A stretch of DNA of 14,147 bases from Deltaproteobacteria bacterium (lineage in GTDB: Bacteria > Desulfobacterota > DSM-4660 > Desulfatiglandales > B25-G16), in the NCBI GenBank assembly GCA_018400255.1, contig JAGYMO010000238.1:1-14147 (forward strand), read 5' to 3'. This document shows positions 7,745-14,090 of the stretch, piece by piece. A model generated the notes under the pieces. The model was not told where the DNA came from and did no database searches. It saw only the letters and a list, made by a program, of their open reading frames with translations. Numbering within the stretch: position 1 is the stretch's first letter; each line of letters starts with the position of its first letter. The translations under genes were made by a program, and so were the position numbers.

Positions 7745-7779
7745 AAGCCCACCATCTTTTGACTGATGGCGGGCTTTTT
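7745..7779 (+). terminator. Intrinsic terminator of riboswitch 2
   Basis: AAGCCCACCATC (7745-7756) pairs with GATGGCGGGCTT (7765-7776), twelve positions with one A-C mismatch and an 8-nt loop. It is followed by T-rich sequence (the pairing TT plus TTT, then AATTTT). It ends 24 nt before the start of the downstream 86-aa gene. The antiterminator partner is less obvious than for the first switch: only short complementarity to the P13 3' side is seen. Confidence 0.82.
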
Positions 7780-7803
7780 AATTTTAAAGCGAGGGTATTA
7801 ATT

Positions 7804-8064
7804 ATGAAGAGAGGGGCAATTTTATATGTTTTAGGCGAGGAGTATATCAATAATGGCGAGGATTTAGAAGATGTTGGCAAAAGGTTAAACATAGACGCAG
7901 ACATGATTGAGGTTGTCTCATCTATGGACAAAAATTTTGATGTAATGTACGCTTGGTGGTTTTTAACGGCTAAGGGAATGAAAAGCATTACATGTTTGGC
8001 AGCTGAGTTAGTAGATCACACTAAAATTAAACTTACCGGCAGGGAGCTTAGATTATGTGGGTAA
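7804..8064 (+). CDS. Small protein directly downstream of the cobalamin riboswitches, function unknown
   Basis: An 86-aa protein beginning MKRGAILYVLGEEY. The ATG at 7804 has GAGGG (7791-7795) 8 nt upstream, which makes it a better start than the in-frame ATG at 7759 inside the terminator hairpin. It has no signal peptide or clear membrane helix. Visible features are an acidic middle part, an aromatic patch DVMYAWWFLTAKGM at about residues 46-59, and two cysteines (ITCLAAEL and the C-terminal LRLCG). I do not recognise the family. It is the first gene after the two riboswitches and is followed by the BtuB-like receptor 139 nt downstream, so a role in corrinoid sensing, binding or remodelling is plausible but unproven. 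Confidence 0.65.
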   Translation: MKRGAILYVLGEEYINNGEDLEDVGKRLNIDADMIEVVSSMDKNFDVMYAWWFLTAKGMKSITCLAAELVDHTKIKLTGRELRLCG

Positions 8065-8203
8065 TTCAGCGATAACAAATTGTATTAATGGTTCTTGAGA
8101 ATCGGCTATACTCAAGACAATGCTCTATAATGGTAGACTAGAGTTGGTGTGGAATTTTTTAAAACGAAAAAACTACTAATAAAAAAGTAACTGGAGGAAG
8201 CAA

Positions 8204-10183
8204 ATGAAAAAGATATCTATGATAATTACGCTCTCGCTTTTATTATTTCTGGATTTAAATAGTTGGGCGAAGGAGGAAGAAAAAGAAATTGTAGCACTTG
8301 AAGAGGTCGTGGTTACTGCCGGAAGGACCCAGGAAAAGAAACGGGATATTGTTGCTAATGTAACGGTAATTGATGAAGAAGAAATCAAAACATCCTCAGC
8401 AAATGACCTTGGTGATTTGCTTGCTGAAAAGGGCATTGGACACATCCAGAAATACCCCGGTGTCTCAACCTCTTTAGGTGTGCGTGGCTTCAGAACGGAT
8501 ACCACCGGCGTTGATCTTGCGAGCAAAGTCTTGATTCTGATTGATGGACGAAGAAGCGGAACAGGTAATGTGTCAAAGATTATGACAAAAAACATCGAAA
8601 GAGTAGAGATAATAAGAGGGCCGGCCTCAGTTCAATATGGATCAGCAGCTATGGGTGGGGTAGTAAATGTAATCACCAGGCAGGGGCGGGGCAAACCGAC
8701 GGCCTTTGTCGAGGGGGTTTTGGGAAGCTATGAATATGATGAGTTAAGCGTCGGCTTCTCAGGTGAGCATAGGGCATTTGATTTTTCCGGCAGTTTCACG
8801 AAAGATTCCAGGGGCGACTATGATACTGCTGCCGATGATTCGTTTAACAATACGGCATATGATTATAAAAATAGCGGAAGCTTGAACCTCGGCTATGAGT
8901 TTATGTCCGAAAATCGTTTAAGCATGATTTATAACTATTTTGATGTTGATCATGCGGGAAATCCAGGCTATATCAGCCAAAATGACCTCGATGATTATAA
9001 AGATACGAGCAATAGGTCCATCGATTTTGCCTATGATGGCAAAAGCATAAATGGACTTTTTTCCTGGAAGGCTCGATATTTTGACGGTAAGGATAAGGAT
9101 GAATGGTTTAGCCCCCGTGCCAGCAACCCTGACGGCTGGGATGATGGTATCCCGGCTAAACTAACCGCTGACCACAAGGGAACTCAGACACAGCTGACCT
9201 TTGACCAGGGCCGCCTCATGCTTACCTCAGGTTTCGATTGGGTCAAGTATGAGACCAAGGATAGCAAATACAGCCCAAAAAACACGGAATATGAAGACCA
9301 GGCAGGCTTTCTCCTTGCGAAGGCCAAATTTTTTGAAGATAGATTTATTATCTCCGGTGGCTTGAGGTATGATCACTATGAGGTGGAGGTAAAAGGAGGT
9401 GAAGGGGGAACAGAGGAGGATAACTATGTATGCCCGAGGGCAGGCATTGCTTATCTGGCCGCAGATTATTTAAAGATAAGGGCGAGCTACGGGAAGGCAT
9501 TTAGGATGCCTACAGCACTCCAGTTGGCTGGTGATATGATGATGTGGGCAGCGCATTACGTCGGCAATCCCAATTTAGATCCGGAAAGGAGCGATACATA
9601 TGAGGGAGGATTGGATTTCTCTCGCGCATCCTTCAATGCATCACTTACTTATTTCCACACTGATTTGAAGGACAAAATCGAAAGCTACGTAAAAAATAAT
9701 GGCGATACATCATATAGAAATATTGGCAAGGCTGAAATAGAGGGCATTGAGGGTGAATTCTCCTATGACATCGGGGCATATTTTGGCTGGGATTTTGAGG
9801 TAAAACCGTATACGAGCTTTGTGTACCTTACAAAATTTGAGGACAACGAGACCAATGAGGACCTTATGTATACATCGGATTTTATTGTTTCGTATGGCAT
9901 CAGAACCTCTGGCTTTTGGGGTATTTCTGGTAGCCTGAACTTTGCACACACAGGAGAGCAGAACATTACTGACTATGAGGGTGGTACCTATGCCACGATA
10001 TCAAAGAACGGATTTACAGTGGCCAATTTATCTGCCGGCAAAAAAATTCTGAACTTTCAGGAATACGGTACACTTACCCTAAGAGGAGAAATCCAAAATC
10101 TCTTTAATAAGGATTATGAGCATGTCCAGGGTTATCCAATGCCCGGGACAAGTTTTTTTCTGGGGGTAAGATATGATTTTTAA
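8204..10183 (+). CDS. TonB-dependent outer-membrane receptor, BtuB-like (corrinoid uptake)
   Basis: A 659-aa outer-membrane active transporter. A signal peptide ends near SWA (about residue 22). It is followed by a TonB box region LEEVVVTAGR (about 32-41), a plug domain (about 45-160, with GVRGFRTDT, VLILIDGRRSG and VEIIRGPASVQYGSAAMGGVVNVITR), and a beta barrel. The C-terminus SFFLGVRYDF ends in the terminal Phe expected for outer-membrane insertion. GGAGG (8193-8197) lies 6 nt before the ATG. The position downstream of two cobalamin riboswitches and upstream of btuF-like and cbiZ sequence makes a corrinoid the likely ligand; plug and barrel motifs alone would not distinguish it from a siderophore receptor. 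The reading frame is intact. The TonB-ExbBD partners and an inner-membrane BtuCD are not in the window. Confidence 0.9.
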   Translation: MKKISMIITLSLLLFLDLNSWAKEEEKEIVALEEVVVTAGRTQEKKRDIVANVTVIDEEEIKTSSANDLGDLLAEKGIGHIQKYPGVSTSLGVRGFRTDTTGVDLASKVLILIDGRRSGTGNVSKIMTKNIERVEIIRGPASVQYGSAAMGGVVNVITRQGRGKPTAFVEGVLGSYEYDELSVGFSGEHRAFDFSGSFTKDSRGDYDTAADDSFNNTAYDYKNSGSLNLGYEFMSENRLSMIYNYFDVDHAGNPGYISQNDLDDYKDTSNRSIDFAYDGKSINGLFSWKARYFDGKDKDEWFSPRASNPDGWDDGIPAKLTADHKGTQTQLTFDQGRLMLTSGFDWVKYETKDSKYSPKNTEYEDQAGFLLAKAKFFEDRFIISGGLRYDHYEVEVKGGEGGTEEDNYVCPRAGIAYLAADYLKIRASYGKAFRMPTALQLAGDMMMWAAHYVGNPNLDPERSDTYEGGLDFSRASFNASLTYFHTDLKDKIESYVKNNGDTSYRNIGKAEIEGIEGEFSYDIGAYFGWDFEVKPYTSFVYLTKFEDNETNEDLMYTSDFIVSYGIRTSGFWGISGSLNFAHTGEQNITDYEGGTYATISKNGFTVANLSAGKKILNFQEYGTLTLRGEIQNLFNKDYEHVQGYPMPGTSFFLGVRYDF

Positions 10184-10237
10184 TGGGCAGGGAAGTTACC
10201 TTATTGATCTTTTTCGGAAATATGCCTGAATTCTATA

Positions 10238-10277
10238 ATACAAAGGCTGGGGGGAAAGGGTCTCCTGGCCTTTGTAT
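10238..10277 (+). terminator. Hairpin after the receptor gene (possible weak terminator)
   Basis: ATACAAAGGC (10238-10247) pairs perfectly with GCCTTTGTAT (10268-10277) around a G-rich 20-nt loop. No T-run follows, so it may be an RNA-stability or attenuation structure rather than an intrinsic terminator. It lies between the receptor stop codon and the btuF-like remnant, where the missing 5' part of that gene would have been expected. Confidence 0.4.
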
Positions 10278-10341
10278 TTAGGTGAAATAAAGTAATATTG
10301 GAAAAATTTTCAATAAAGAAAAAAACGCCAAAAAGCTTATA

Positions 10342-10701
10342 ATGAAGTTGAAGAATACATTAGAGATTGTTGCGAGAAAGATATCAGGTATACCTAAGAT
10401 AAAAATAAAGAGGGTTGTTAGGATAATGGGAGGTGATGAGGCGATGGTGCCAGGTGATGATTCCTTTCAAAACGAATATATTAGGCTGGCCGGGGGAATT
10501 CCGCCCGATTTGGATAAAATAGGTGATATAGTAAGCATATCAAAGGAGGAATGGATCAGGTTTAATCCTCGGATAATGTATTGCTGCAACCAAGACAGAC
10601 AGATAGTAAAAGAGATAATGCAGAGGCCTGGCTGGAAGGAGGTAGAGGCAGTTAAAAAGGGCAAGATATTTTACCCCGACCGCAGAAAGCCACGGCTTTA
10701 G
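10342..10701 (+). pseudogene. BtuF-like corrinoid-binding protein, 5'-deleted and interrupted (first part)
   Basis: This open frame (119 codons) reads as the middle and C-terminal lobe of a periplasmic ABC-transporter substrate-binding protein: an inter-lobe helix, then RVVRIMGGDEAMVPGDDSFQ, EYIRLAGGI, RPGWKEVEAVKKGKIFY. Recognisable sequence extends upstream of the ATG to about 10291 (SNIGKIFNKEKNAKKLI), just after an in-frame stop at 10288-10290. The signal peptide and N-terminal lobe (roughly 130-170 residues) are absent. The ATG at 10342 has no ribosome-binding site. Coding similarity ends at TAC (10672-10674), and the last residues are read from an inserted mobile element that supplies the stop at 10699-10701. 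The rest of the lobe continues at 10811. It would have delivered corrinoid to an inner-membrane BtuCD, and as it stands it should be non-functional. Confidence 0.75.
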
Positions 10702-10810
10702 CCGTGGATGAATGGGCCTATAGTCGGGATGTCGCACCACTAAGCCCCGCCGTTCGCGAAGCGAATGGGCGAAACCAGGTGGTGCCACGGGCTTGCCCGT
10801 GGGGCTCCAC
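10675..10810 (+). mobile_element. 136-bp PATE-like MITE with IS200/IS605-type ends
   Basis: A non-coding insertion bounded by the tetranucleotide TTAC (10671-10674) on the left and TTTCCC on the right. Left-end hairpin: CCACGGCTTTAGCCGTGG (10690-10707), preceded directly by AAAG (10686-10689). Right-end hairpin: CCACGGGCTTGCCCGTGG (10785-10802), preceded by GGTG (10781-10784) and followed by GGCTCCAC. This is the layout of IS200/IS605 single-strand transposons: subterminal hairpins, a guide tetranucleotide at each hairpin base, cleavage 3' of TTAC on the left, and no target duplication. TTAC with AAAG is the left pair known from IS608. GG of GGTG can pair with CC of CCAC on the right. No transposase is encoded, so it must be mobilised in trans. 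Excising 10675-10810 rejoins the btuF frame exactly. Confidence 0.82.
10734..10785 (+). repeat. Nested inverted repeats inside the MITE
   Basis: GCACCAC (10734-10740) pairs with GTGGTGC (10779-10785), and inside it CCGTTCGC (10750-10757) pairs with GCGAATGG (10761-10768) around a GAA loop. Another pair, CCCGAC (10675-10680) with GTCGGG (10723-10728), encloses the left-end hairpin and begins at the first base of the element. This is more structure than terminal hairpins alone require. It could be a relic of an IS605-type right-end (omega-type) RNA, which is inference. Confidence 0.6.
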
Positions 10811-10918
10811 TTTCCCTGTGACCTTACCTGTCAAGCGTCAGTAAACGCTGGGGATTTTGTCATGTGGCTGTCATCCAGGATATATTCAGGGGAATTTTCA
10901 AGAGGGGAAGACCTTGTT
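10811..10918 (+). pseudogene. BtuF-like protein, C-terminal remnant (second part)
   Basis: After the mobile element the frame resumes with FPCDLTCQASVNAGDFVMWLSSRIYSGEF, the C-terminal end of the same binding-protein lobe. Joining it to the first part gives KGKIFYFPCDLTCQAS without loss or gain of a base, which fixes both insertion junctions. No stop codon separates this tail from the downstream cbiZ frame. The region could therefore represent the N-terminal part of a former BtuF-CbiZ fusion, or a BtuF whose stop has been lost. It is unlikely to be translated on its own, because its start and first two thirds are missing. Confidence 0.7.
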
Positions 10919-12019
10919 ATGAATGAGCAGAAATATACATCAAAGAGCATTGAAATAGAGTTAGATTATGTGAAAAGCGCCTCAGTCCTTTACGGCAGTA
11001 TAAGTGATTTTCCTAACAAGGCACTCGTTATAGACTTTACAAGGCCTTTATCATTGATTTCTACCCTAGCGGGACAAAGAGATGGCATAGAGACAGTTGG
11101 AAACAACAATTTTTTCCCAGCATTTTGGCAGATAGGGGAGAATATAGGGCTAGAAGAAATAACGGAATATATCTGTCGTTTTGCGGGTAGACCAAAGAAA
11201 AAATCTAGTTTTCTTTTTACCGGAGTTAATATGGATAGCCTGGCCGTAAAAAGGGAATCCTTTAAGGACATGGAAGTTTATGCAATCGTAACAGCAGGGG
11301 TAACGTCTAATTCTGTTAGGATGTCCGCTGATGAGGGAATGTTTTATGAGCTTGGAACAATAAACATTATACTGCTTCCTAATGTGCGACTCACACGGCG
11401 GGCTATGCAAAGGGCAGTAATTAGCGCAACTGAGGCCAAAACAGCCGCCTTACAGGACCTTGACATCCGTAGCAAGTATTCACCGCTCTATCATCAGGCA
11501 ACAGGGACTGGAACCGACAATATTCTAGTGGTTGAGGGGAATGGGAAAAATATTGACAATGCCGGTGGTCATTCAAAAATGGGAGAGTTAATCGCAAGGG
11601 CTGTATACTTGGCTGTTTCCGATGGTATATCTAAACAAAATGGAATTGTGCGTAAGCGGGATATATTTCAGCGCCTTGAGGAGAGAGAAATACCTATTTT
11701 TGGGCTCGTAGATTTGGCGGGCCTAAAAAATTATGAGGACAAGAAAAAGCTAACCGCTGCCTTGGAAGGCGTGTTGCTTGACCCAAGGTATGCCTCTTTT
11801 TTAGAGTTGTCTTTATCGATTAGTGATGACTATGAAAGAGGGTTAATTTCCGATTTAACTACATATGAGGCCTTCTGCAAGCAAATAGCGGAGGATATTT
11901 CAGGGAATCATATTAGTTTTATTGATCGATTTATTGGCGATGAGTCCATGCCATTGGTTCCCCGCATGGCTTTTAATGCTATATTCAATGGTCTTTTCAA
12001 CACGGAAGCATTCTTGTGA
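10919..12019 (+). CDS. cbiZ: Adenosylcobinamide amidohydrolase, CbiZ family
   Basis: From the ATG at 10919 the protein has 366 aa. A GAGGGG stretch about 10 nt upstream supports this start, although the frame is open further upstream through the btuF remnant. CbiZ enzymes cleave the aminopropanol arm of adenosylcobinamide or pseudocobalamin to give adenosylcobyric acid, which re-enters cobalamin synthesis (corrinoid salvage/remodelling). The family core is clear: VIDFTRPLSLIST, TAGVTSNSVRMSADEG, GTINIILLPNVRLTRRAMQRA, SATEAKTAALQDL, ATGTGTDNILVVEGNG and GGHSKMGELIARAV. About 120 further residues follow the core; I cannot assign them to a separate domain. The gene lies in the riboswitch-controlled locus, so it should be made when cobalamin is scarce. 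Loss of the adjacent binding protein leaves uptake incomplete within this locus. Confidence 0.9.
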   Translation: MNEQKYTSKSIEIELDYVKSASVLYGSISDFPNKALVIDFTRPLSLISTLAGQRDGIETVGNNNFFPAFWQIGENIGLEEITEYICRFAGRPKKKSSFLFTGVNMDSLAVKRESFKDMEVYAIVTAGVTSNSVRMSADEGMFYELGTINIILLPNVRLTRRAMQRAVISATEAKTAALQDLDIRSKYSPLYHQATGTGTDNILVVEGNGKNIDNAGGHSKMGELIARAVYLAVSDGISKQNGIVRKRDIFQRLEEREIPIFGLVDLAGLKNYEDKKKLTAALEGVLLDPRYASFLELSLSISDDYERGLISDLTTYEAFCKQIAEDISGNHISFIDRFIGDESMPLVPRMAFNAIFNGLFNTEAFL

Positions 12020-12084
12020 TAAAACAAGGAATTTCACGTTTGATCAATTTGAATTTTCATTTGATAAATCGTGATTTTCGGCCT

Positions 12085-12113
12085 AGGCAAGCAGGTGTAA
12101 AATTGCTGCCTTT
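12085..12113 (+). terminator. Possible weak terminator after cbiZ
   Basis: AGGCAAGCA (12085-12093) pairs with TGCTGCCT (12104-12111), eight pairs with one bulged A, and only TTT follows. It lies in the 109-bp gap between the convergent cbiZ and methyltransferase genes, where a terminator is expected. The short T-run makes this a tentative call. Confidence 0.3.
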
Positions 12114-12128
12114 GGCGGAGGTCACCTT

Positions 12129-12779
12129 TTATTTCTTCTCTGCCTTCAATAGCCTTACATAGGATTTTAAATAAAATATTTCTGAAAAATTGTTAAAGCC
12201 CGAGCTTTCTAAAATTTTTTTCCAATCTCGCGTAATAAAGTCAAATGCATATTGGCACTCAATTTTTAAGAATGCGATACGATAATACAGTGGCATATCC
12301 CTTAGGGAAAACTCATTAAAATCCAAAATCCAGAATGTCCCGCCGGGCTTAAGATTGGTATATGCATTATTTATAATTATTTTTCTGATGTCATGTGGAA
12401 ATCCATGGATAACAAAACTAATAAAAACTTTGTCAAATTTTTCTTTGAGATTTAGGGGAAGGTCAATACGTTGATTCATAAATTTAGTATTTTTATAACC
12501 TTCAAAGCGTTTCTCAAATGTTTTACCCATTCTTTCAGAGACATCAATGCCTAAGACGAACCCTTTTTCATTTAAATAACAATTTATTAGCTGAGCATTT
12601 CTGCCTGTGCCGCAGCCAAGATCCAAAATATAATCCTCTTGTTCTATTTTTAGCTGTGATATGACGTTATGTATAAATCTACTATAAAAACCAAGGGAGA
12701 AAATATTCAATATGTGGTCATAATATTTTGCTGTAAGCCCTTGTATCTCAACCTTCGATTCCGGATAAAATTTGGACAT
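12129..12779 (-). CDS. Class I SAM-dependent methyltransferase
   Basis: A 216-aa cytoplasmic methyltransferase with the Rossmann-like fold. Motif I is YILDLGCGTGRNAQLI at about residues 49-64, the ribose-binding acidic strand GIDVSERM follows, motif post-II is DKVFISFVIHGFP, and the post-strand loop is NLKPGGTFWILDFNEF. The general pattern is UbiE/Methyltransf_11-like, but the N-terminal part (GLTAKYYDHILNIFSLGFYSRFI) and C-terminus do not identify the substrate. GAGGGG lies 5 nt upstream of the ATG. It is transcribed convergently to cbiZ and stands alone, so nothing in the context ties it to corrinoid metabolism. It could act on a quinone, a lipid or a small molecule. Confidence 0.8.
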   Translation of the reverse strand: MSKFYPESKVEIQGLTAKYYDHILNIFSLGFYSRFIHNVISQLKIEQEDYILDLGCGTGRNAQLINCYLNEKGFVLGIDVSERMGKTFEKRFEGYKNTKFMNQRIDLPLNLKEKFDKVFISFVIHGFPHDIRKIIINNAYTNLKPGGTFWILDFNEFSLRDMPLYYRIAFLKIECQYAFDFITRDWKKILESSGFNNFSEIFYLKSYVRLLKAEKK

Positions 12780-13214
12780 TCTAACCCCTCGATGTATCTC
12801 CTATGATAATGCACAGGTAAAGAGAAAGCCCATGCTGTTCATCGCTGGTGCTACAAAACATGATGAACAGGCGAAGGCTAAGCCGGCATTTGTTTATCCT
12901 GTTTTTTTGAATAGATAATAATTACTATAAACCCTTTTTACCCTATAAGGAAATGATTGTGAATAATGACCTTAGATTTTTCTATTTTACCTCATTATGG
13001 TTAAAGACACGCACTATGATAAAATAACTTGTTAATTATGTAAATTTTCCTTAAATTAGTAAGATAGGTTCTTGAAAGAGTTTTTTGTATGCTGTAGAAA
13101 TTCATTGGGAGCCTTGTGTAACCATGAGCGTTAGGTAAGTGGCATAAAAGCTTTTAAGCACAAAAGGTATTTAAGAGACTTAGAAGAAAAAGTAAGATCA
13201 AATGGAGGGAATGT
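12780..13214. other. Intergenic region between divergent genes
   Basis: This 435-bp AT-rich stretch lies between the methyltransferase start (minus) and the 66-aa protein start (plus). It contains an inverted repeat near the methyltransferase (listed separately) and, overlapping it, AACAGG (12866-12871) complementary to CCTGTT (12898-12903), followed by a T-run. Very short open frames are present, but none has both a ribosome-binding site and protein-like composition. I recognise no RNA family here. Confidence 0.45.
12835..12870. repeat. Inverted repeat CTGTTCATC / GATGAACAG
   Basis: CTGTTCATC (12835-12843) and GATGAACAG (12862-12870) are perfect 9-bp inverted arms around an 18-nt spacer, about 55 bp upstream of the methyltransferase start. 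They could be an operator for a dimeric regulator or a transcript hairpin. The sequence does not decide between these. Confidence 0.4.
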
Positions 13215-13415
13215 ATGGAAATTAGCGAGAGGGCAAAGATAAGACTGGAGCATTGGATCACTCATAATGATCATCACCAGGAAGAATATGAAATATTTGC
13301 TGACCAGCTGGAAGAAGCGGATATGAAGGAAAGCGCCCGGCACGTAAGGGATTTAATAGATTTAACCTCTAAATGTACGGATTGTCTTCGAGAGGCTTTA
13401 AAATCTCTTAAGTAG
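13215..13415 (+). CDS. Small helical protein, 66 aa, function unknown
   Basis: The frame MEISERAKIRLEHWITHND... has a strong ribosome-binding site, GGAGGG (13204-13209), 5 nt before the ATG. The composition is charged and helix-prone throughout: one amphipathic helix with RLEHWITHNDHHQEEYEIFADQLEE, then KESARHVRDLIDLTSKCTDCLREALKSL. The cluster HNDHHQEEYE and the two cysteines CTDC could bind a metal. No signal peptide or membrane segment is visible. I do not know its function. The leading segment resembles small soluble proteins seen in anaerobic bacteria, but I cannot name a family. It is monocistronic, with convergent transcription toward the response regulator gene. Confidence 0.68.
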   Translation: MEISERAKIRLEHWITHNDHHQEEYEIFADQLEEADMKESARHVRDLIDLTSKCTDCLREALKSLK

Positions 13416-13562
13416 GGATTATTTGTGGCTTTTTTTGCGCAGTTAGTAATAGGCTGAAAGATGATTGTTTTTTGGTTAAAGCAATGTTGGGGCGCGCATT
13501 GAACGTCACTTACGGTTTTTATAATCTTTCCTTAAAGCGCTATGTCTACGAATGTGTATTTT

Positions 13563-14051
13563 TTAGTACTTCAACAGGGAATTCCAAAAGTCAGGGTCGT
13601 CGTCCTTCCAGTTTGGGCCAAATCTTCTATCACAAAAACCACTAAGACGTTCATACCATTTTACCAAAACGTTTTTGTTTTGTTCTTCCGCTAGAAGGAT
13701 ATCTGCGACAAAGACATCTATTTTATTTATTTCATCTTTTGGAACGTAGTAAGAAGCACCTTTTTCGAAGGATTTCTTAAGGTTATCCTTTGACAGGGCA
13801 TGAGCAGTAAGCATAAGCGCTGGTATGCCTCTTTTTTTTGCGATTTCCAAAAGCTCGTATCCCCTAACACCCATAATATCGAGAATGGCTACGTGGTATA
13901 TGTTGTTTTCAAGAAGCTCTTTTGCATGTTCAAATGTAGATGCCCTATCTACCTTGCACATATCTAATAATTCAGTTAATGTATCAAGGATATCTTCTTC
14001 ATCATCGACAATTAATATCCTCGTTCCCTTAAGAATTTTTTGCGTGTTCAT
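13563..14051 (-). CDS. Single-domain response regulator
   Basis: A 162-aa stand-alone receiver protein. ILIVDDEEDILDTL gives the acidic pair, AILDIMGVRGYELL the phospho-acceptor Asp (about residue 57), ALMLTAH the conserved Thr, and YYVPKDE the conserved Lys, so the phosphorylation site is complete. No DNA-binding or enzymatic output domain follows. Instead a short C-terminal tail rich in aromatic and charged residues (WYERLSGFCDRRFGPNWKDDDPDFW) ends the protein, so it probably signals by protein contacts. AGGGA lies about 9 nt before the ATG. No histidine kinase is adjacent in the window. A mobile-element copy begins 40 bp upstream of the start codon and may have displaced or altered its promoter. 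Confidence 0.88.
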   Translation of the reverse strand: MNTQKILKGTRILIVDDEEDILDTLTELLDMCKVDRASTFEHAKELLENNIYHVAILDIMGVRGYELLEIAKKRGIPALMLTAHALSKDNLKKSFEKGASYYVPKDEINKIDVFVADILLAEEQNKNVLVKWYERLSGFCDRRFGPNWKDDDPDFWNSLLKY

Positions 14052-14090
14052 ATTGTTTGCTCCCTATAATCCAGAGGTTGTTCAGTTTAC

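Noticed and set aside
7759..7803. In-frame upstream ATG extending the 86-aa protein by 15 residues
   Set aside because: It lies inside the terminator hairpin of riboswitch 2 and has no ribosome-binding site, whereas the ATG at 7804 has GAGGG at good spacing.
7203..7988. Minus-strand open frames across the riboswitch region
   Set aside because: They are antisense to strongly conserved cobalamin riboswitch structure and to the 86-aa gene; the sequence is fully explained by RNA structure.
8092..8131. Possible promoter (TATAAT at 8126-8131) directly before the receptor gene
   Set aside because: No -35 box at suitable distance (TTGAGA lies 25 nt upstream), so an internal promoter bypassing the riboswitches is not supported.
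10675..10810. CRISPR or REP-type array interpretation of the hairpin cluster
   Set aside because: There is no regular repeat-spacer pattern; the two hairpins sit at the ends of one insertion with IS200/IS605-type guide and cleavage tetranucleotides.
10793..10918. TTG start for a longer CbiZ
   Set aside because: The first codons fall within the right-end hairpin of the mobile element and the rest is the BtuF tail; ATG 10919 has a proper ribosome-binding site.
12832..12918. 28-codon open frame MLFIAGATKHDEQ in the intergenic region
   Set aside because: No ribosome-binding site, very short, and it overlaps the inverted repeat; nothing supports translation.
13131..13343. 70-codon minus-strand frame opposite the 66-aa protein
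   Set aside because: The plus-strand gene has a strong ribosome-binding site and better protein character; this is its shadow.
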